NCBI GenBank assembly: GCA_963780165.1
Contig: CAWABB010000001.1
Span: forward strand, 2,356,001-2,420,000
Source: CAWABB01 sp963780165
Lineage (GTDB): Bacteria > Bacteroidota > Ignavibacteria > UBA10030 > UBA6906
Direction: 5' to 3'
Length of the DNA stretch: 64,000 bases
In this document: piece by piece, positions 25,280 through 34,615 of the stretch
How positions within the stretch are numbered: the stretch's first letter is position 1
Layout of the letters: each line of letters begins with the position of its first letter
The notes under the pieces: model-generated
What the model saw: only the letters and a program-made list of their open reading frames with translations
Told to the model about the DNA's origin: nothing
Databases searched by the model: none
Made by a program: the position numbers and the translations under genes

Positions 25280-26401
25280 TCAGCTGCGGGTTGATCCGGC
25301 GCCGGCTGCGACCGGCCCCATGCGGCGGTGCTGGTAGTACGCCGCGCATGCGCCCTCGGAGGAGACCATCGGAGCCCCGAGCGGATGCTCGGGCGTGCAT
25401 TCGTGCCCAAATGCTGCGCACTCGTGCGGCTTGCGCATGCCCTGCAGGATCTCGCCCGCAATGCAGAGCGGCGATTCTCTGGTGGAGACATGTCCGACGT
25501 CGAAGAGCCGTTCTGCATCGTACATCGCGAACGCAGGGCGGAGGCGGTATCCGCTGTGCGGAATCGTTCCAATGCCCCGCCAGGTGCGGTCGCTCACCTC
25601 GAACACCTGCTCGATGAGCCTGCGGGCAGGGATGTTCCCCTCGCGTTTCACCGCCCTTGTGTACTGGTTCTCCACCTCATAGCGGCCCGTCTCGAGCTGG
25701 CGGAGCGTCATCGCGATGCCCTGGAGGAGGTCCAGCGGCTCGAATCCCGTCACAACGATCGGCACCCGGTAGTGCCGGGCGATGGGGATGTACTCCTCGT
25801 ATCCCATCACCGTGCATACGTGCCCCGCGGCGAGAAAACCCTGGACCCGGTTCGTCGGCGATGAGAGGATTGCGTGCATTGCCGGCGGCACGAGGACGTG
25901 CGAGCAGAGAAGGGAGAAGTTCGTCAGGCCGAGCCTGCGGGCTTCCCAGGCGGCCATGGCATTCGCCGGGGCCGTCGTCTCAAATCCGACGGCAAAGAAG
26001 ACGACTCGCTTGTCCGGGTTGCGCTGCGCGAGGGCGACAGCGTCGAGCGGCGAGTAGACGATCCGTACGCTGCCGTGCTCGGCCTTCACAGAGAGGAGAT
26101 CCTTCTGCGAACCGGGGACGCGGAGCATGTCGCCGAACGACGCCAGGAGGGCGTTCGGCGTTGAGGCGATGGCGATCGCCTTGTCGATGAGCTCCAGGGG
26201 GGTTACGCAGACCGGACAGCCCGGTCCGTGCACGAGCGTGACACCCTCGGGCAGCAATGCCTCGAGTCCGTACTTGACGATCGTGTGGGTCTGGCCGCCG
26301 CAGATCTCCATGATGACCCACGGACGCGTGGTCTGCGAACGGATCCGGGCTGCCAGGCCGCGTGCGGCGTCACCGTTCCGGAACTCATCAAGGAACCTCA
26401 T
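25280..26401 (-). CDS. hypD: Hydrogenase maturation factor HypD
   Basis: Iron-sulfur scaffold on which, with HypC, the Fe(CN)2CO group is built. It is 373 residues, with CGGQTHTI and GPGCPVCVTP (the cysteines that hold iron) and a C-terminal cluster region ECTPEHPLGAPMVSSEGACA for the [4Fe-4S] centre. Three bases separate its start from the hypC stop. Confidence 0.97.
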   Translation of the reverse strand: MRFLDEFRNGDAARGLAARIRSQTTRPWVIMEICGGQTHTIVKYGLEALLPEGVTLVHGPGCPVCVTPLELIDKAIAIASTPNALLASFGDMLRVPGSQKDLLSVKAEHGSVRIVYSPLDAVALAQRNPDKRVVFFAVGFETTAPANAMAAWEARRLGLTNFSLLCSHVLVPPAMHAILSSPTNRVQGFLAAGHVCTVMGYEEYIPIARHYRVPIVVTGFEPLDLLQGIAMTLRQLETGRYEVENQYTRAVKREGNIPARRLIEQVFEVSDRTWRGIGTIPHSGYRLRPAFAMYDAERLFDVGHVSTRESPLCIAGEILQGMRKPHECAAFGHECTPEHPLGAPMVSSEGACAAYYQHRRMGPVAAGAGSTRS

Positions 26402-26404
26402 GAT

Positions 26405-26692
26405 TCAGTTCCCGGTTGGCTGCGTTGGGGGAGAGGTCCGGGGCTCGTCCTGGTCACGGTCGCCTGCAAGCTCGCCCGCCTCGCGGATGATGCGAAGCGT
26501 CTCGAGCGCTTCCTCTTCGTCCATCGTGCTGATGGCGAAGCCGACATGCACGATGACGTATTCCCCCGGACGCACGTCGGGCATCCACTCCAGGCAGACG
26601 TCTTTCTCGATGCCCGAGAAGCTGACGCGTCCCATCAGTGGCGTGGCGCCGGTCTGGACAGAAAGGACTTTTCCTGGTATTGCGAGGCACAT
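26405..26692 (-). CDS. hypC: Hydrogenase maturation chaperone HypC
   Basis: Small chaperone that carries the iron centre between HypD and the hydrogenase large subunit. It is 95 residues, begins MCLAIPGKVLSV with the essential Cys2, and has GEYVIVHVGFAISTMDEEEA. A polar Asp/Pro-rich tail of about 18 residues follows the core. It sits between hypF (68 bases upstream, nothing seen in the gap) and hypD. Confidence 0.96.
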   Translation of the reverse strand: MCLAIPGKVLSVQTGATPLMGRVSFSGIEKDVCLEWMPDVRPGEYVIVHVGFAISTMDEEEALETLRIIREAGELAGDRDQDEPRTSPPTQPTGN

Positions 26693-26760
26693 GATGGCTC
26701 TCCCTCTCCCGTACTACTCAAACGCTGCGATGATCCAGCCCTGCATCTGCGCTCTCCCGA

Positions 26761-29043
26761 TCACTGGTGGCGCTGGGCCCTGACCGCTGCAAATATCTGG
26801 CCGAGCGAAATCCCTCCGTCATTCGGCGGGACTCGCTGGTGCCAGTATGGCGTGAATCCCTCGGCGCGCAGGCGCGTCACGGTCCGCTCGGTGAGGTACG
26901 CGTTCTGGAAGCACCCTCCCGAGAGGACCACACGCGGCTCGCCGATCCGCTCCGCAACATCGACGATGACTTCGGCCATCGTATTGTGAAACCGCCCCGA
27001 CATTTCAGGGATCGGGATCCCATGCTGCAGGTCGCGGAGGAGCTCCAGGATCATCGGTCCCCAATCCACCAGATGCGGCCGTGCGGCGTCCGTCGCCGGC
27101 ACAATTGCGAATGGATATCGCGCGTCGGTTGTTGTTCCGCCGAGCGCAAACTCCAGTTCCATCGCCCCCTGTCCCTCGAACGTGCTCCGCATGCAAATCC
27201 CGAGGAGCGCGGAGACCGCGTCGAAGATCCTTCCGGCACTCGAGGTCAGCGGGGACTGGAACCCTCGTACGAGCATCTGCATCAGGACCCGGCGTTCGCC
27301 CGCGGTGAAGCTTGTCAGGAACGGGAGGCCGCCCCGCCTGAGCGCCCCGGCGCCTTCAAGTTCAACAAGCAACCCCAGCGCCGTGCGGCGAGGCTCCCGG
27401 ACCGAAGCGTCCCCGCCGGGAAGCCGGAACGATCGGAACGTCGCGGCCCGCGTCCATGCCCGATCGTCAGTCAGCAGGAATTCCCCGCCCCACACCGTCC
27501 CGTCGGGCCCGTATCCCGTTCCGTCCCACGACACGCCGAGCACCCGTCCGTCCAGCTGGTTCTCCGCCATGCATGCCGCGACGTGGGCGTAGTGGTGCTG
27601 GACGCCGACGACAGGAAGCCCGGTGGAGTGGGCGTGGGTGGTCGAAAGATAATCGGGGTGGAGGTCAGAAACAATCTGTGCCGGCGCGACCGCGTAGAGC
27701 TCCTGGAGGGCCTTTGATTCGGCGTGAAACGCCTCGATGGACTGCGGGGTGTCCAGGTCGCCAAGATGCTGGCTGATGAAAACGCTCCGGTTGCGCGAGA
27801 CGGCGACGGTGCTCTTCAGGTGCGCGCCGACCGCGAGCATGTCCGGGGTCTCCCGCGGAAGCAGGACCGGCAGGGGCGCAAAGCCGCGGGCCCGCCGCAG
27901 AACCATTTCCCGGCCGAGGACGACTCTCACGATGGAGTCGTCGACATGTCTGAGGATGGGGCGGTTGTGGACCAGAAACCCGTCGGCGAGCGCTCCGAGC
28001 CGGTTCAGTGCCTCGTGCTCGTCGATGCAGAGCGGTTCATCGGAACGGTTGCCGCTTGTCGCGACGATGGCGTGGGCCAGATCGCGCATCATGATGTGAT
28101 GCAGGGGCGCTGACGGCAGCATGATCCCCAGGTACGGATTGCGCGGGGCGACGCCAGGAGCGATCTCCTCCCTCCCGTCGTTGCGCCGGGCCAGCAGGAT
28201 CGGGGCCTGCGGCGATCGGAGGACCTGCTCTTCCACGTCGCCGATCCGGCAGAGCCGTCGCGCCTCCTCGATGTCCTGCACCATGACCGCGAACGGTTTC
28301 TCCTCGCGGCACTTCCGGGCGCGGAGCGCGGCGACGGCGGTCTCATTTTGGGCGTCGACCATCAGGTGAAAACCGCCGATTCCCTTCGTAGCGACAGTGC
28401 GGCCGTTTCTGAGCATGTCGACCGCCTCGCGAATAGCCTGGTCGTGCTCGGCGACCTTCCGGCCCGTGCGGTCCCAGAGCTCAACGTGCGGCCCGCAGAT
28501 CGGACAGGCGTTCGGCTGGGCGTGGAACCGTCGGTCGGTGGGCGTGTCGTATTCGCGGCGGCAGTCCGGGCACATCCTGAAGCCGACCATCGTCGTATTC
28601 GGGCGGTCGTACGGCAGCCGTCGAACGATGCTGTAGCGCGGCCCGCAGTGCGTGCAGTTGACGAATGGGTACCGGTACCGCCGGTCGGCAGGCGTAAACA
28701 GCTCCGCCAGGCACTCGGGGCAGGTGGCGAGGTCCGGCAGAACCACTGCCGAAGGGACGCCGTCGTCGCGGCTCTGCAGGATATCGAACGCGGTGTATCC
28801 GGCCGGATCCAGGAGGGAGTGGTCCATCGTCTGGATCCAGGAATGTGCCGGCCGATCGGTGTCGAGGCGTGAGAGGAATGATGCGAGGGCGTTCGGCTCG
28901 CCTTCAGCCTCGATGCGCACGCCGCCGGCGCTGTTCAGAATCCATCCGCGGATGCCGAGCTCGCCGGCGAGACGGTACACGAAGGGACGGAACCCGACCC
29001 CCTGGACTGCACCGTGGATGATGATGTGTGCGCGTTGCTTCAC
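26761..29043 (-). CDS. hypF: Hydrogenase maturation factor HypF (carbamoyltransferase)
   Basis: Makes carbamoyl-adenylate from carbamoyl phosphate and transfers it to HypE. Domains in order: acylphosphatase (HGAVQGVGFRPFVYRLA), two zinc-finger motifs (CPECLAEL...CTHC and CPDC...CPIC), a YrdC-like domain (KGIGGFHLMVDA), and a Kae1-like domain (VQHHYAHVAACMAEN, LSGGCFQN). The 760-residue length is normal. The frame opens at 29115, but GTG at 29041-29043 gives the usual start just before the acylphosphatase fold and avoids overlap with the protease gene; no clear ribosome binding site is seen. Confidence 0.95.
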   Translation of the reverse strand: MKQRAHIIIHGAVQGVGFRPFVYRLAGELGIRGWILNSAGGVRIEAEGEPNALASFLSRLDTDRPAHSWIQTMDHSLLDPAGYTAFDILQSRDDGVPSAVVLPDLATCPECLAELFTPADRRYRYPFVNCTHCGPRYSIVRRLPYDRPNTTMVGFRMCPDCRREYDTPTDRRFHAQPNACPICGPHVELWDRTGRKVAEHDQAIREAVDMLRNGRTVATKGIGGFHLMVDAQNETAVAALRARKCREEKPFAVMVQDIEEARRLCRIGDVEEQVLRSPQAPILLARRNDGREEIAPGVAPRNPYLGIMLPSAPLHHIMMRDLAHAIVATSGNRSDEPLCIDEHEALNRLGALADGFLVHNRPILRHVDDSIVRVVLGREMVLRRARGFAPLPVLLPRETPDMLAVGAHLKSTVAVSRNRSVFISQHLGDLDTPQSIEAFHAESKALQELYAVAPAQIVSDLHPDYLSTTHAHSTGLPVVGVQHHYAHVAACMAENQLDGRVLGVSWDGTGYGPDGTVWGGEFLLTDDRAWTRAATFRSFRLPGGDASVREPRRTALGLLVELEGAGALRRGGLPFLTSFTAGERRVLMQMLVRGFQSPLTSSAGRIFDAVSALLGICMRSTFEGQGAMELEFALGGTTTDARYPFAIVPATDAARPHLVDWGPMILELLRDLQHGIPIPEMSGRFHNTMAEVIVDVAERIGEPRVVLSGGCFQNAYLTERTVTRLRAEGFTPYWHQRVPPNDGGISLGQIFAAVRAQRHQ

Positions 29044-29083
29044 ACGACGCCGGATGAAAAAGAGCGTGGGACAACTCGCGGGA

Positions 29084-29548
29084 TCACGCCCGCGGGGGAC
29101 GCGGCCGCTGTCCACTCAGTTCAGAGCGAAACCAGTCGACACACTCGACCACCCGACGGGCGGTGAGTGGAGAAAGCGATTCCCCGAGCTCGAACGACAC
29201 CGCGGGGATGGTCACCAGGACGGTTCTTTCGGGGACCGCCCCGTACACCGATTCGCTGAGCTGGAGCAACTGCTCGGGTGAGGCCGCGTGCGTCACCGGT
29301 GCGCTGGAGTGCCGTGTCGCGTCGACCGGGAGCACGCGCAGCGCTTGCCAATCTGTCTGTGCGGATGCGTCCAGGAAGACGACATGCCGGTGGCGCGAGA
29401 TGTTCTCCGCGAGCTCGGGCGTGAGTTGCGGGACCACGACGACCTCGACGTCGGGCATCGCCGTGCGAATCAGCTCGGCCGCGCGGACGCCCGCTCCGTC
29501 GTCGCTGCGAAGCGTGTTGCCGTATCCGATAACGAGCGAGCTGCTCAT
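29084..29548 (-). CDS. [NiFe]-hydrogenase maturation protease (HoxW/HyaD type)
   Basis: Endopeptidase that removes the C-terminal tail of the hydrogenase large subunit after nickel insertion. It is 154 residues, opening SSSLVIGYGNTLRSDDGAG with the nickel-sensing Asp, then VVVPQLTPELAE and VVFLDAS with the second acidic ligand. Its ATG overlaps the stop of the large-subunit gene by 4 bases, so it is coupled to its own substrate. Equivalent to hoxW of other NAD-reducing hydrogenases. Confidence 0.92.
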   Translation of the reverse strand: MSSSLVIGYGNTLRSDDGAGVRAAELIRTAMPDVEVVVVPQLTPELAENISRHRHVVFLDASAQTDWQALRVLPVDATRHSSAPVTHAASPEQLLQLSESVYGAVPERTVLVTIPAVSFELGESLSPLTARRVVECVDWFRSELSGQRPRPPRA

Positions 29549-30972
29549 CTGCGGACTTCCGTGTGGAGGCTGCCGTCGGCGTTGAGGATCTGCACGTGCA
29601 GGGCCATTCTCCCGGCGGCGTGCGTGGAGCACGAGAGACACGGGTCGAACATGCGGATCCCTGCTTCGATGCGGTTGAGGATCCCCTCTGTGATCGGGGA
29701 GCCGTCGATGTAGTGCGCGGCGATCTGGTTGATCGTGCGGTTCATCGCCAGGTTGTTCTGTCCGGTCGCGATCAGCATGTTCACCTTCTGCAGCACGCCG
29801 TCGTCGTTTACCCAGTAGTGGTGGAACAGCGTGCCGCGCGGGGCCTCGCTGGCGCCGACCCCCTCCGGGCGATTGATCATCGCATTGGCACGGATGTGCG
29901 TGCCGAGGATCGTTGGGTCCGACAGCAGCTGTTCTATCTTCTCGATGGAGAAGAGGAGCTCGATGAGGCGCGCGTGATGGTAATAAAACGAATTCGTAAC
30001 CATCTCGCCATCCCCGGCGAGAGCTTTGAACGCCTTGCGCTCCGCTTCCGCCAGGGGCGTATCGATGTGGTCACAGATGTTGACGCGCGCGAGCGGACCG
30101 ACCCGGTACATTCCCTTCGGGTAGCCGTCTGGGCGGTAGTACGGGAATTTCAGGTACGACCACGGTTCCGTGTGTTCGGCAAAGAATTCACGGTAGCGCC
30201 TCGGGTCGATGTGGTCCTCGAGGACGTTCCCTCCGCTGTCGGCGATGCGGAGTCCGCCCCCGTAGTATTCGAGCCCGCCGTCCGGGGAGACGAGGCCGAC
30301 GAAGAGCGAGCGGAATGTCCCGAAATGGGGGATGGCATCACGGAACCCGTCCTCGAATGTCCGAAGGATCTCGAGCGCGACCTGTGCCGTTTCCCGGGCC
30401 TCCGGGATCCACGCGAGGAGATGGTCGCGTTTCTCCCCCTCGAGCGGTTCCCGGACTCCGCCCGCCACCGCCCAGGGGGTGTGGATGCGTCTGCCGCCGA
30501 GGATCTCGATGATCTCCTGGCCGAACTTCCGCAACCTGATGCCGCGGCGCACCAGGTCTCTGTGCCCGGCCATGAGGCCGAACACGTTGCGGGTGGCCGC
30601 GGGCGCGTCGAACCCGAGGAGCAGGTCGGGCGACGAGAGATGGAAGAAGCTCAGGGCGTGGGATTGGACCCACTGCCCGAGGGTCAGCAGGCGGCGGAGC
30701 CGCTCGGCGGTCCCGGGGATCTCGACCGCAAAGATGTCGTCGCCGGCTTTGGCCGACGTGATGAGGTGGCTCGACGGGCAGATCCCGCAGATCCTGGAGG
30801 TGATGCCGGGCATTTCCCACAGCAGTCGCCCCTCGCAGAACTTCTCGAAGCCGCGGAACTCGTTCACGTGGAACCGGGCGTCTTCGACCGCCCCGTTCCC
30901 GTCGAGCTGAATGGTGATCTTCGCGTGTCCTTCGATCCGCGTGACCGGATCGATCGTGAGTGTTCGTGTCAT
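29545..30972 (-). CDS. hoxH: NAD-linked [NiFe]-hydrogenase large subunit
   Basis: Carries the nickel-iron active site. The 475-residue protein has both cysteine pairs: RICGIC (Cys62, Cys65) and DPCLSC (Cys445, Cys448), the latter followed by a His (451) and about 24 residues that the protease would remove. The opening TIDPVTRIEGHAKI and NEFRGFEKFCEGR match group 3 (bidirectional, HoxH-like) enzymes rather than membrane uptake hydrogenases. It lies 10 bases after hoxY. Group 3d is supported by the hoxEFU neighbours. Confidence 0.95.
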   Translation of the reverse strand: MTRTLTIDPVTRIEGHAKITIQLDGNGAVEDARFHVNEFRGFEKFCEGRLLWEMPGITSRICGICPSSHLITSAKAGDDIFAVEIPGTAERLRRLLTLGQWVQSHALSFFHLSSPDLLLGFDAPAATRNVFGLMAGHRDLVRRGIRLRKFGQEIIEILGGRRIHTPWAVAGGVREPLEGEKRDHLLAWIPEARETAQVALEILRTFEDGFRDAIPHFGTFRSLFVGLVSPDGGLEYYGGGLRIADSGGNVLEDHIDPRRYREFFAEHTEPWSYLKFPYYRPDGYPKGMYRVGPLARVNICDHIDTPLAEAERKAFKALAGDGEMVTNSFYYHHARLIELLFSIEKIEQLLSDPTILGTHIRANAMINRPEGVGASEAPRGTLFHHYWVNDDGVLQKVNMLIATGQNNLAMNRTINQIAAHYIDGSPITEGILNRIEAGIRMFDPCLSCSTHAAGRMALHVQILNADGSLHTEVRR

Positions 30973-30982
30973 GGTCAGCGTC

Positions 30983-31519
30983 TCATCCGTAGCGCAGGAA
31001 GACAGTTGAAAAGACGGGAAGCCTGTTGTTCAGAAGCTCGTTGACCGCGAACCAGATCTGGTCCGCCGTCGGGGGGCAGCCGTGCAGAAACGCGTCCACG
31101 GGGATGACTTCGTGGAGCGGCTTCGCCGCGGGGAGGAGCTTTGCGATGCAGGAGTAATCGTCGGGCGTGGCGGCCGGGCCGTCGCCGTTGGCACTGTAGA
31201 CGCTGTCGATCACGTCACCGACGCGAAACATATTCCGCATGGCCGTGACGTTGCCGGTCACGGCACAGTCGCCGAACGCGACCACGACCTTCGAGCGCTC
31301 GCGAATGATCTTCGCGAAGTGCTCGTTTTCGGTGTTGGTGACCGCGCCTTCGACCAGCGTCACGTCCACGTCCGCCGGGAATTCTTTCAGATCCGCGAGG
31401 GGAGAGAAGACGAGCTCCATCTTGTCCGCCAGCTCCAGCAGGCGCTCGTCCATGTCGAGGAACGACATGTGGCAGCCCGAGCAGCCGCCGAGCCAGACTG
31501 TCGCAACACGTGGTTTCAT
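30983..31519 (-). CDS. hoxY: NAD-linked [NiFe]-hydrogenase small subunit
   Basis: Electron-transfer subunit pairing with HoxH. It is 178 residues, much shorter than uptake-type small subunits and with no Tat signal, as expected for a cytoplasmic group 3 enzyme. Cys13 and Cys16 in GGCSGCHMSF, Cys in FGDCAVTGN and Cys in HGCPPTAD supply the proximal [4Fe-4S] cluster. ATG at 31519 follows AGGAG at 8 bases. Four bases separate it from hoxU. Confidence 0.95.
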   Translation of the reverse strand: MKPRVATVWLGGCSGCHMSFLDMDERLLELADKMELVFSPLADLKEFPADVDVTLVEGAVTNTENEHFAKIIRERSKVVVAFGDCAVTGNVTAMRNMFRVGDVIDSVYSANGDGPAATPDDYSCIAKLLPAAKPLHEVIPVDAFLHGCPPTADQIWFAVNELLNNRLPVFSTVFLRYG

Positions 31520-31523
31520 GCCA

Positions 31524-32258
31524 TCACTCCTCTTCGCTCTCAACGTTGATCCACTCGCGCTTGGTCCGCGCCGTCACGATGTATTTCAGAAAATCGGTGC
31601 GTTTTTCCATCTCCGCCACTGTTTCACCCTTTCGGATGAGAGCTCCCACGGGGCAGACGGAAACGCACTTCCCGCACGACGTGCAGCTGTCCGAGGAGCC
31701 CCAGGGCTGGTTCATGTCGGCAATGATCTCGCAGGCGATGCCGCGGCCCGCGATGTCCCAGGTATGGGCCCCCTCGACCTCGTGGCAGACGCGGACGCAT
31801 CGTGTGCACAGGACGCACCGATTGCGGTCGATGATGAAATCCCTGTGCGTGGCGTCGAGCGTCTTCCTGGGATAGAGGTACGGAAAGCGGACGTACTGCA
31901 GGCCGACGTCGTACGCCAGGTTCTGCAGCTCGCAGTGGTTGTTGACCACGCACACCGCGCAGTGGTGGTTTCCCTCGGATGCCAGGAGCTCCACGATTAT
32001 CCGGCGGTAGCGGCGGAGCCGTTCGGTGTCAGTGTGCACGACCATGCCTTCCACCGGCTTCGTCACGCACGCAGGCTGGAGCTTCGTGGAACCCTCGATT
32101 TCGACGAGGCAGAGCCTGCAGGCGCCGACGTCGGACAGTCCGTCGAGGTGGCAGAGCGTGGGGATGGGGATGTCGTGCTGCCTCGCAATGTCGAGGAGTG
32201 ATTCCTCCGCCTTGCCGCTGACCTGCTGGCCGTTCATTGTCAGGGTGATGATTGCCAT
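31524..32258 (-). CDS. hoxU: NAD-linked hydrogenase diaphorase subunit HoxU
   Basis: Iron-sulfur link between the hydrogenase pair and the flavin subunit, homologous to the N-terminal part of NuoG. The 244 residues contain a [2Fe-2S] ferredoxin domain (CHLDGLSDVGACRLCLVE), a His-ligated centre (NHHCAVCVVNNHCELQ), and two [4Fe-4S] motifs (CVLCTRCVRVC and CTSCGKCVSVCP). ATG at 32258 lies 4 bases after the hoxF stop. Confidence 0.94.
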   Translation of the reverse strand: MAIITLTMNGQQVSGKAEESLLDIARQHDIPIPTLCHLDGLSDVGACRLCLVEIEGSTKLQPACVTKPVEGMVVHTDTERLRRYRRIIVELLASEGNHHCAVCVVNNHCELQNLAYDVGLQYVRFPYLYPRKTLDATHRDFIIDRNRCVLCTRCVRVCHEVEGAHTWDIAGRGIACEIIADMNQPWGSSDSCTSCGKCVSVCPVGALIRKGETVAEMEKRTDFLKYIVTARTKREWINVESEEE

Positions 32259-32262
32259 GGGA

Positions 32263-33918
32263 CTATCCTGCGCTGGGCTCGTGTGGGGCACCGGTGCCGC
32301 CGGGGCGGTACGCCGCGGCCGGACGGAGCATCGATTCGTATTCCCCGCGGAAGAATCGCAGGGTGGACATCACCGGCGTCGGGGCGGACTGGCCGAGGCC
32401 GCACAGGCTGGTCTCCCTGACCATGAGGCAGAGCTCTTCCAGGAGAGCGAGGTCGCCAGGTGTCGCCTCTCCGTGGGAGATCTTCTCGAGCAGCCCGTGG
32501 ATATGGACGGTCCCGACGCGGCAGGGGATGCACTTGCCGCAGGATTCGTCCATGCAGAATTCCATGAAGAAGCGCGCCACGTCGACCATGTTGGACGTCG
32601 AGTCCATCACGATCAATCCGCCGCTCCCCATCATGGAGCCGACGGTGGCGAGCGACTCGTAGTCGACGGGAAGGTCCAGGTGTTCCTTCGGGATGCAGCC
32701 GCCGGACGGGCCGCCCGTCTGCGCCGCCTTGAACTCGGTCCCTTCCGGCGTCCCGCCACCGATGTCGAAGATGATTGTGCGCAGAGGGATGCCCATCGGG
32801 ACTTCGATCAACCCTGTGTTCCTGATCTTCCCGGCGAGCGCGAAGACCTTTGTGCCTGCGCTCTTGGGCGTGCCGATGGATGAGAACCACGCGCTCCCGT
32901 TCCGGAGGATCGGGGCGACGTTGGCGTATGTCTCGACATTGTTGATGACGGTCGGCATGCCCCAGAGACCGCGCTCGGACGGGTACGGGGGCCGCGGCCT
33001 GGGCCGTCCTCTGCGACCCTCAATCGACCTGAGGAGGGCTGTTTCCTCGCCGCACACGAACGCGCCCGCCCCGATCCGGAGGTCGATCCGGAAATGGAAC
33101 TGAGATTCGAAGATTCTGTTGCCGAGGAGTCCGGCACGCTCCGCCTGCTTGATCGCAAGCCGCAGCCGGTCGATCGCTAGCGGGTACTCGGCGCGGACGT
33201 AGATGTATCCCTGTGTCGCGCCGACAGCATAGCCCGCGATGGCCATGCCTTCCAGGATCCGGTGCGGATCGCCCTCGAGCACGCTGCGGTCCATGAAGGC
33301 CCCGGGGTCGCCCTCGTCGGCGTTGCACACCACGTACTTCTGTTCCGATTCGGCCTTGCGGACGATGTCCCACTTCAGTCCGGTCGGATAGCCCGCGCCT
33401 CCGCGCCCGCGGAGCCCTGCCTTGCGAATCTCATCGATGACCCCGACGGGCTGCAGCTCGGTGACCGCCCGGGCCAGGGCTTCGTAACCGTCGGCCGCAG
33501 CGTACTCCTCGAGGCTCTCGGCGTTGATCTTCCCGCAATTTTCGAGGACGATCTTCACCTGAGACGTGAAGAACGGATGGTCCGGCCGAATTTCGTGATC
33601 GCTGACGTGTTCGCCTTTCAGCAGGTGCCGGTCGACGATCGCTTCGGTGGTGGTCTCGTCGACGCGCTGATACAGCGTGCCGTCGGAGGCGATCTTCACC
33701 AGCGGCCCCTCCCCGCACAGACCCATGCATCCGGTGCCAAGGACCTCGATCTCTTTGTCGAGTCCGCGCTCCTTCAGCACGCGCTTGATCGCTTCCTTCA
33801 CCGTGTTGCTGCCGCATGAGACGCATCCGGCGGCGGAGCAGTAGACGATGCGGTCGCGGAATCCCGCTTGCCGGGCGCGCTCCGCGTCAGCCATGTCGCG
33901 AAGATCTTCGACGGTCAT
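32263..33918 (-). CDS. hoxF: NAD-linked hydrogenase diaphorase subunit HoxF (NuoF-like)
   Basis: Flavin subunit that exchanges electrons with NAD(H). Of its 551 residues, the first 130 or so form a thioredoxin-like [2Fe-2S] domain (GCVSC and GTGCMGLCGEG). Then come the FMN/NADH-binding domain (GRGGAGYPTGLKW, ADEGDPGAFMDRS), a SLBB region and the [4Fe-4S] motif ESCGKCIPCRVGT. The ATG at 33918 is chosen; an upstream extension would overlap the whole hoxE 3' region. It overlaps hoxE by 4 bases. Confidence 0.95.
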   Translation of the reverse strand: MTVEDLRDMADAERARQAGFRDRIVYCSAAGCVSCGSNTVKEAIKRVLKERGLDKEIEVLGTGCMGLCGEGPLVKIASDGTLYQRVDETTTEAIVDRHLLKGEHVSDHEIRPDHPFFTSQVKIVLENCGKINAESLEEYAAADGYEALARAVTELQPVGVIDEIRKAGLRGRGGAGYPTGLKWDIVRKAESEQKYVVCNADEGDPGAFMDRSVLEGDPHRILEGMAIAGYAVGATQGYIYVRAEYPLAIDRLRLAIKQAERAGLLGNRIFESQFHFRIDLRIGAGAFVCGEETALLRSIEGRRGRPRPRPPYPSERGLWGMPTVINNVETYANVAPILRNGSAWFSSIGTPKSAGTKVFALAGKIRNTGLIEVPMGIPLRTIIFDIGGGTPEGTEFKAAQTGGPSGGCIPKEHLDLPVDYESLATVGSMMGSGGLIVMDSTSNMVDVARFFMEFCMDESCGKCIPCRVGTVHIHGLLEKISHGEATPGDLALLEELCLMVRETSLCGLGQSAPTPVMSTLRFFRGEYESMLRPAAAYRPGGTGAPHEPSAG

Positions 33919-34439
33919 ACCGGCACCTCCTCGGATTTCGCCATCCTTGCTCCGACGCGCCGCACGGAGCTCTCGACAGCGAGTTTGCCTGCCACCTGGT
34001 CGTCGAGCACCGCGACCGGCGCGAGCCCGCACGACCCGACGCACCGCGCCGCAATGAGCGAGACCTTGCCGTCGGGGGTGGTTTCGCCGAACTTCACGCC
34101 GCACGCGTGCTCGACTGCACGCTGAATGTCGTGAGCGCCCTTGACATAGCAGGCGGTTCCCGTGCAGAGCACGAACGTGTGCTCGCCTTTCGGTTTCAGG
34201 GTGAAGAAGTGGTAAAATGTCGCGACGCCGTAGACGCGGCTCAGCGGAAGCTTCAGTTTCCGCGCGACGTAGAGGAGAAGGTCGTTTTCGAGATACCCGA
34301 AGATGCCCTGTGCCGCGTGCAGCACCTCGATGAGGGCATCGCCCTTCGATTGATGCTTCGTGATCGCGCGGTCAAGGAGCTTGAATCGGTTGTCGCCGCT
34401 CGGGTGCGGGGATGATGCTGATGGGGAAGCCATAGTCAT
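33915..34439 (-). CDS. hoxE: NAD-linked hydrogenase diaphorase subunit HoxE (NuoE-like)
   Basis: Thioredoxin-fold [2Fe-2S] subunit of about 174 residues, with the four ligands Cys92, Cys97, Cys133 and Cys137 in LCTGTACY and ARCVGSCG. YGVATFYHFF is the conserved NuoE helix. Two close in-frame ATGs exist (34437-34439 and 34431-34433); neither has a clear ribosome binding site. It is the first gene after the sigma-54-type promoter at 34543-34557 and is coupled to hoxF by overlap. Confidence 0.94.
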   Translation of the reverse strand: MTMASPSASSPHPSGDNRFKLLDRAITKHQSKGDALIEVLHAAQGIFGYLENDLLLYVARKLKLPLSRVYGVATFYHFFTLKPKGEHTFVLCTGTACYVKGAHDIQRAVEHACGVKFGETTPDGKVSLIAARCVGSCGLAPVAVLDDQVAGKLAVESSVRRVGARMAKSEEVPV

Positions 34440-34542
34440 GTGGGGTTCGAAGTGAGTACTGCGTGCTGGTGGGTGCGGTGTGCGTCGGCCGGTGACCAAG
34501 CGTGACGGCACCTTTCGCTCGCCACATTCGCAAGTGGGAAAC

Positions 34543-34557
34543 GCAACTTACATGCCA
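34543..34557 (-). promoter_or_regulatory. Sigma-54 (RpoN) promoter of the hox operon
   Basis: On the minus strand TGGCATG-TAAG-TTGC, against the consensus TGGCACG-N4-TTGC. The invariant GG and GC doublets are 10 bases apart, as required for the -24/-12 elements. Predicted transcript start near 34531, about 92 bases before hoxE. Sigma-54 control of [NiFe] hydrogenases is known in other bacteria. Confidence 0.7.
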
Positions 34558-34615
34558 CGCGGGACGACCATTCCTGCCGTCGGAAACGCCCCGGATAGTG
34601 TGCACGAGGCGTTGT

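Noticed and set aside
29563..31044. A 493-codon plus-strand frame opposite hoxH
   Set aside because: Antisense to the hydrogenase large subunit and without recognisable content.
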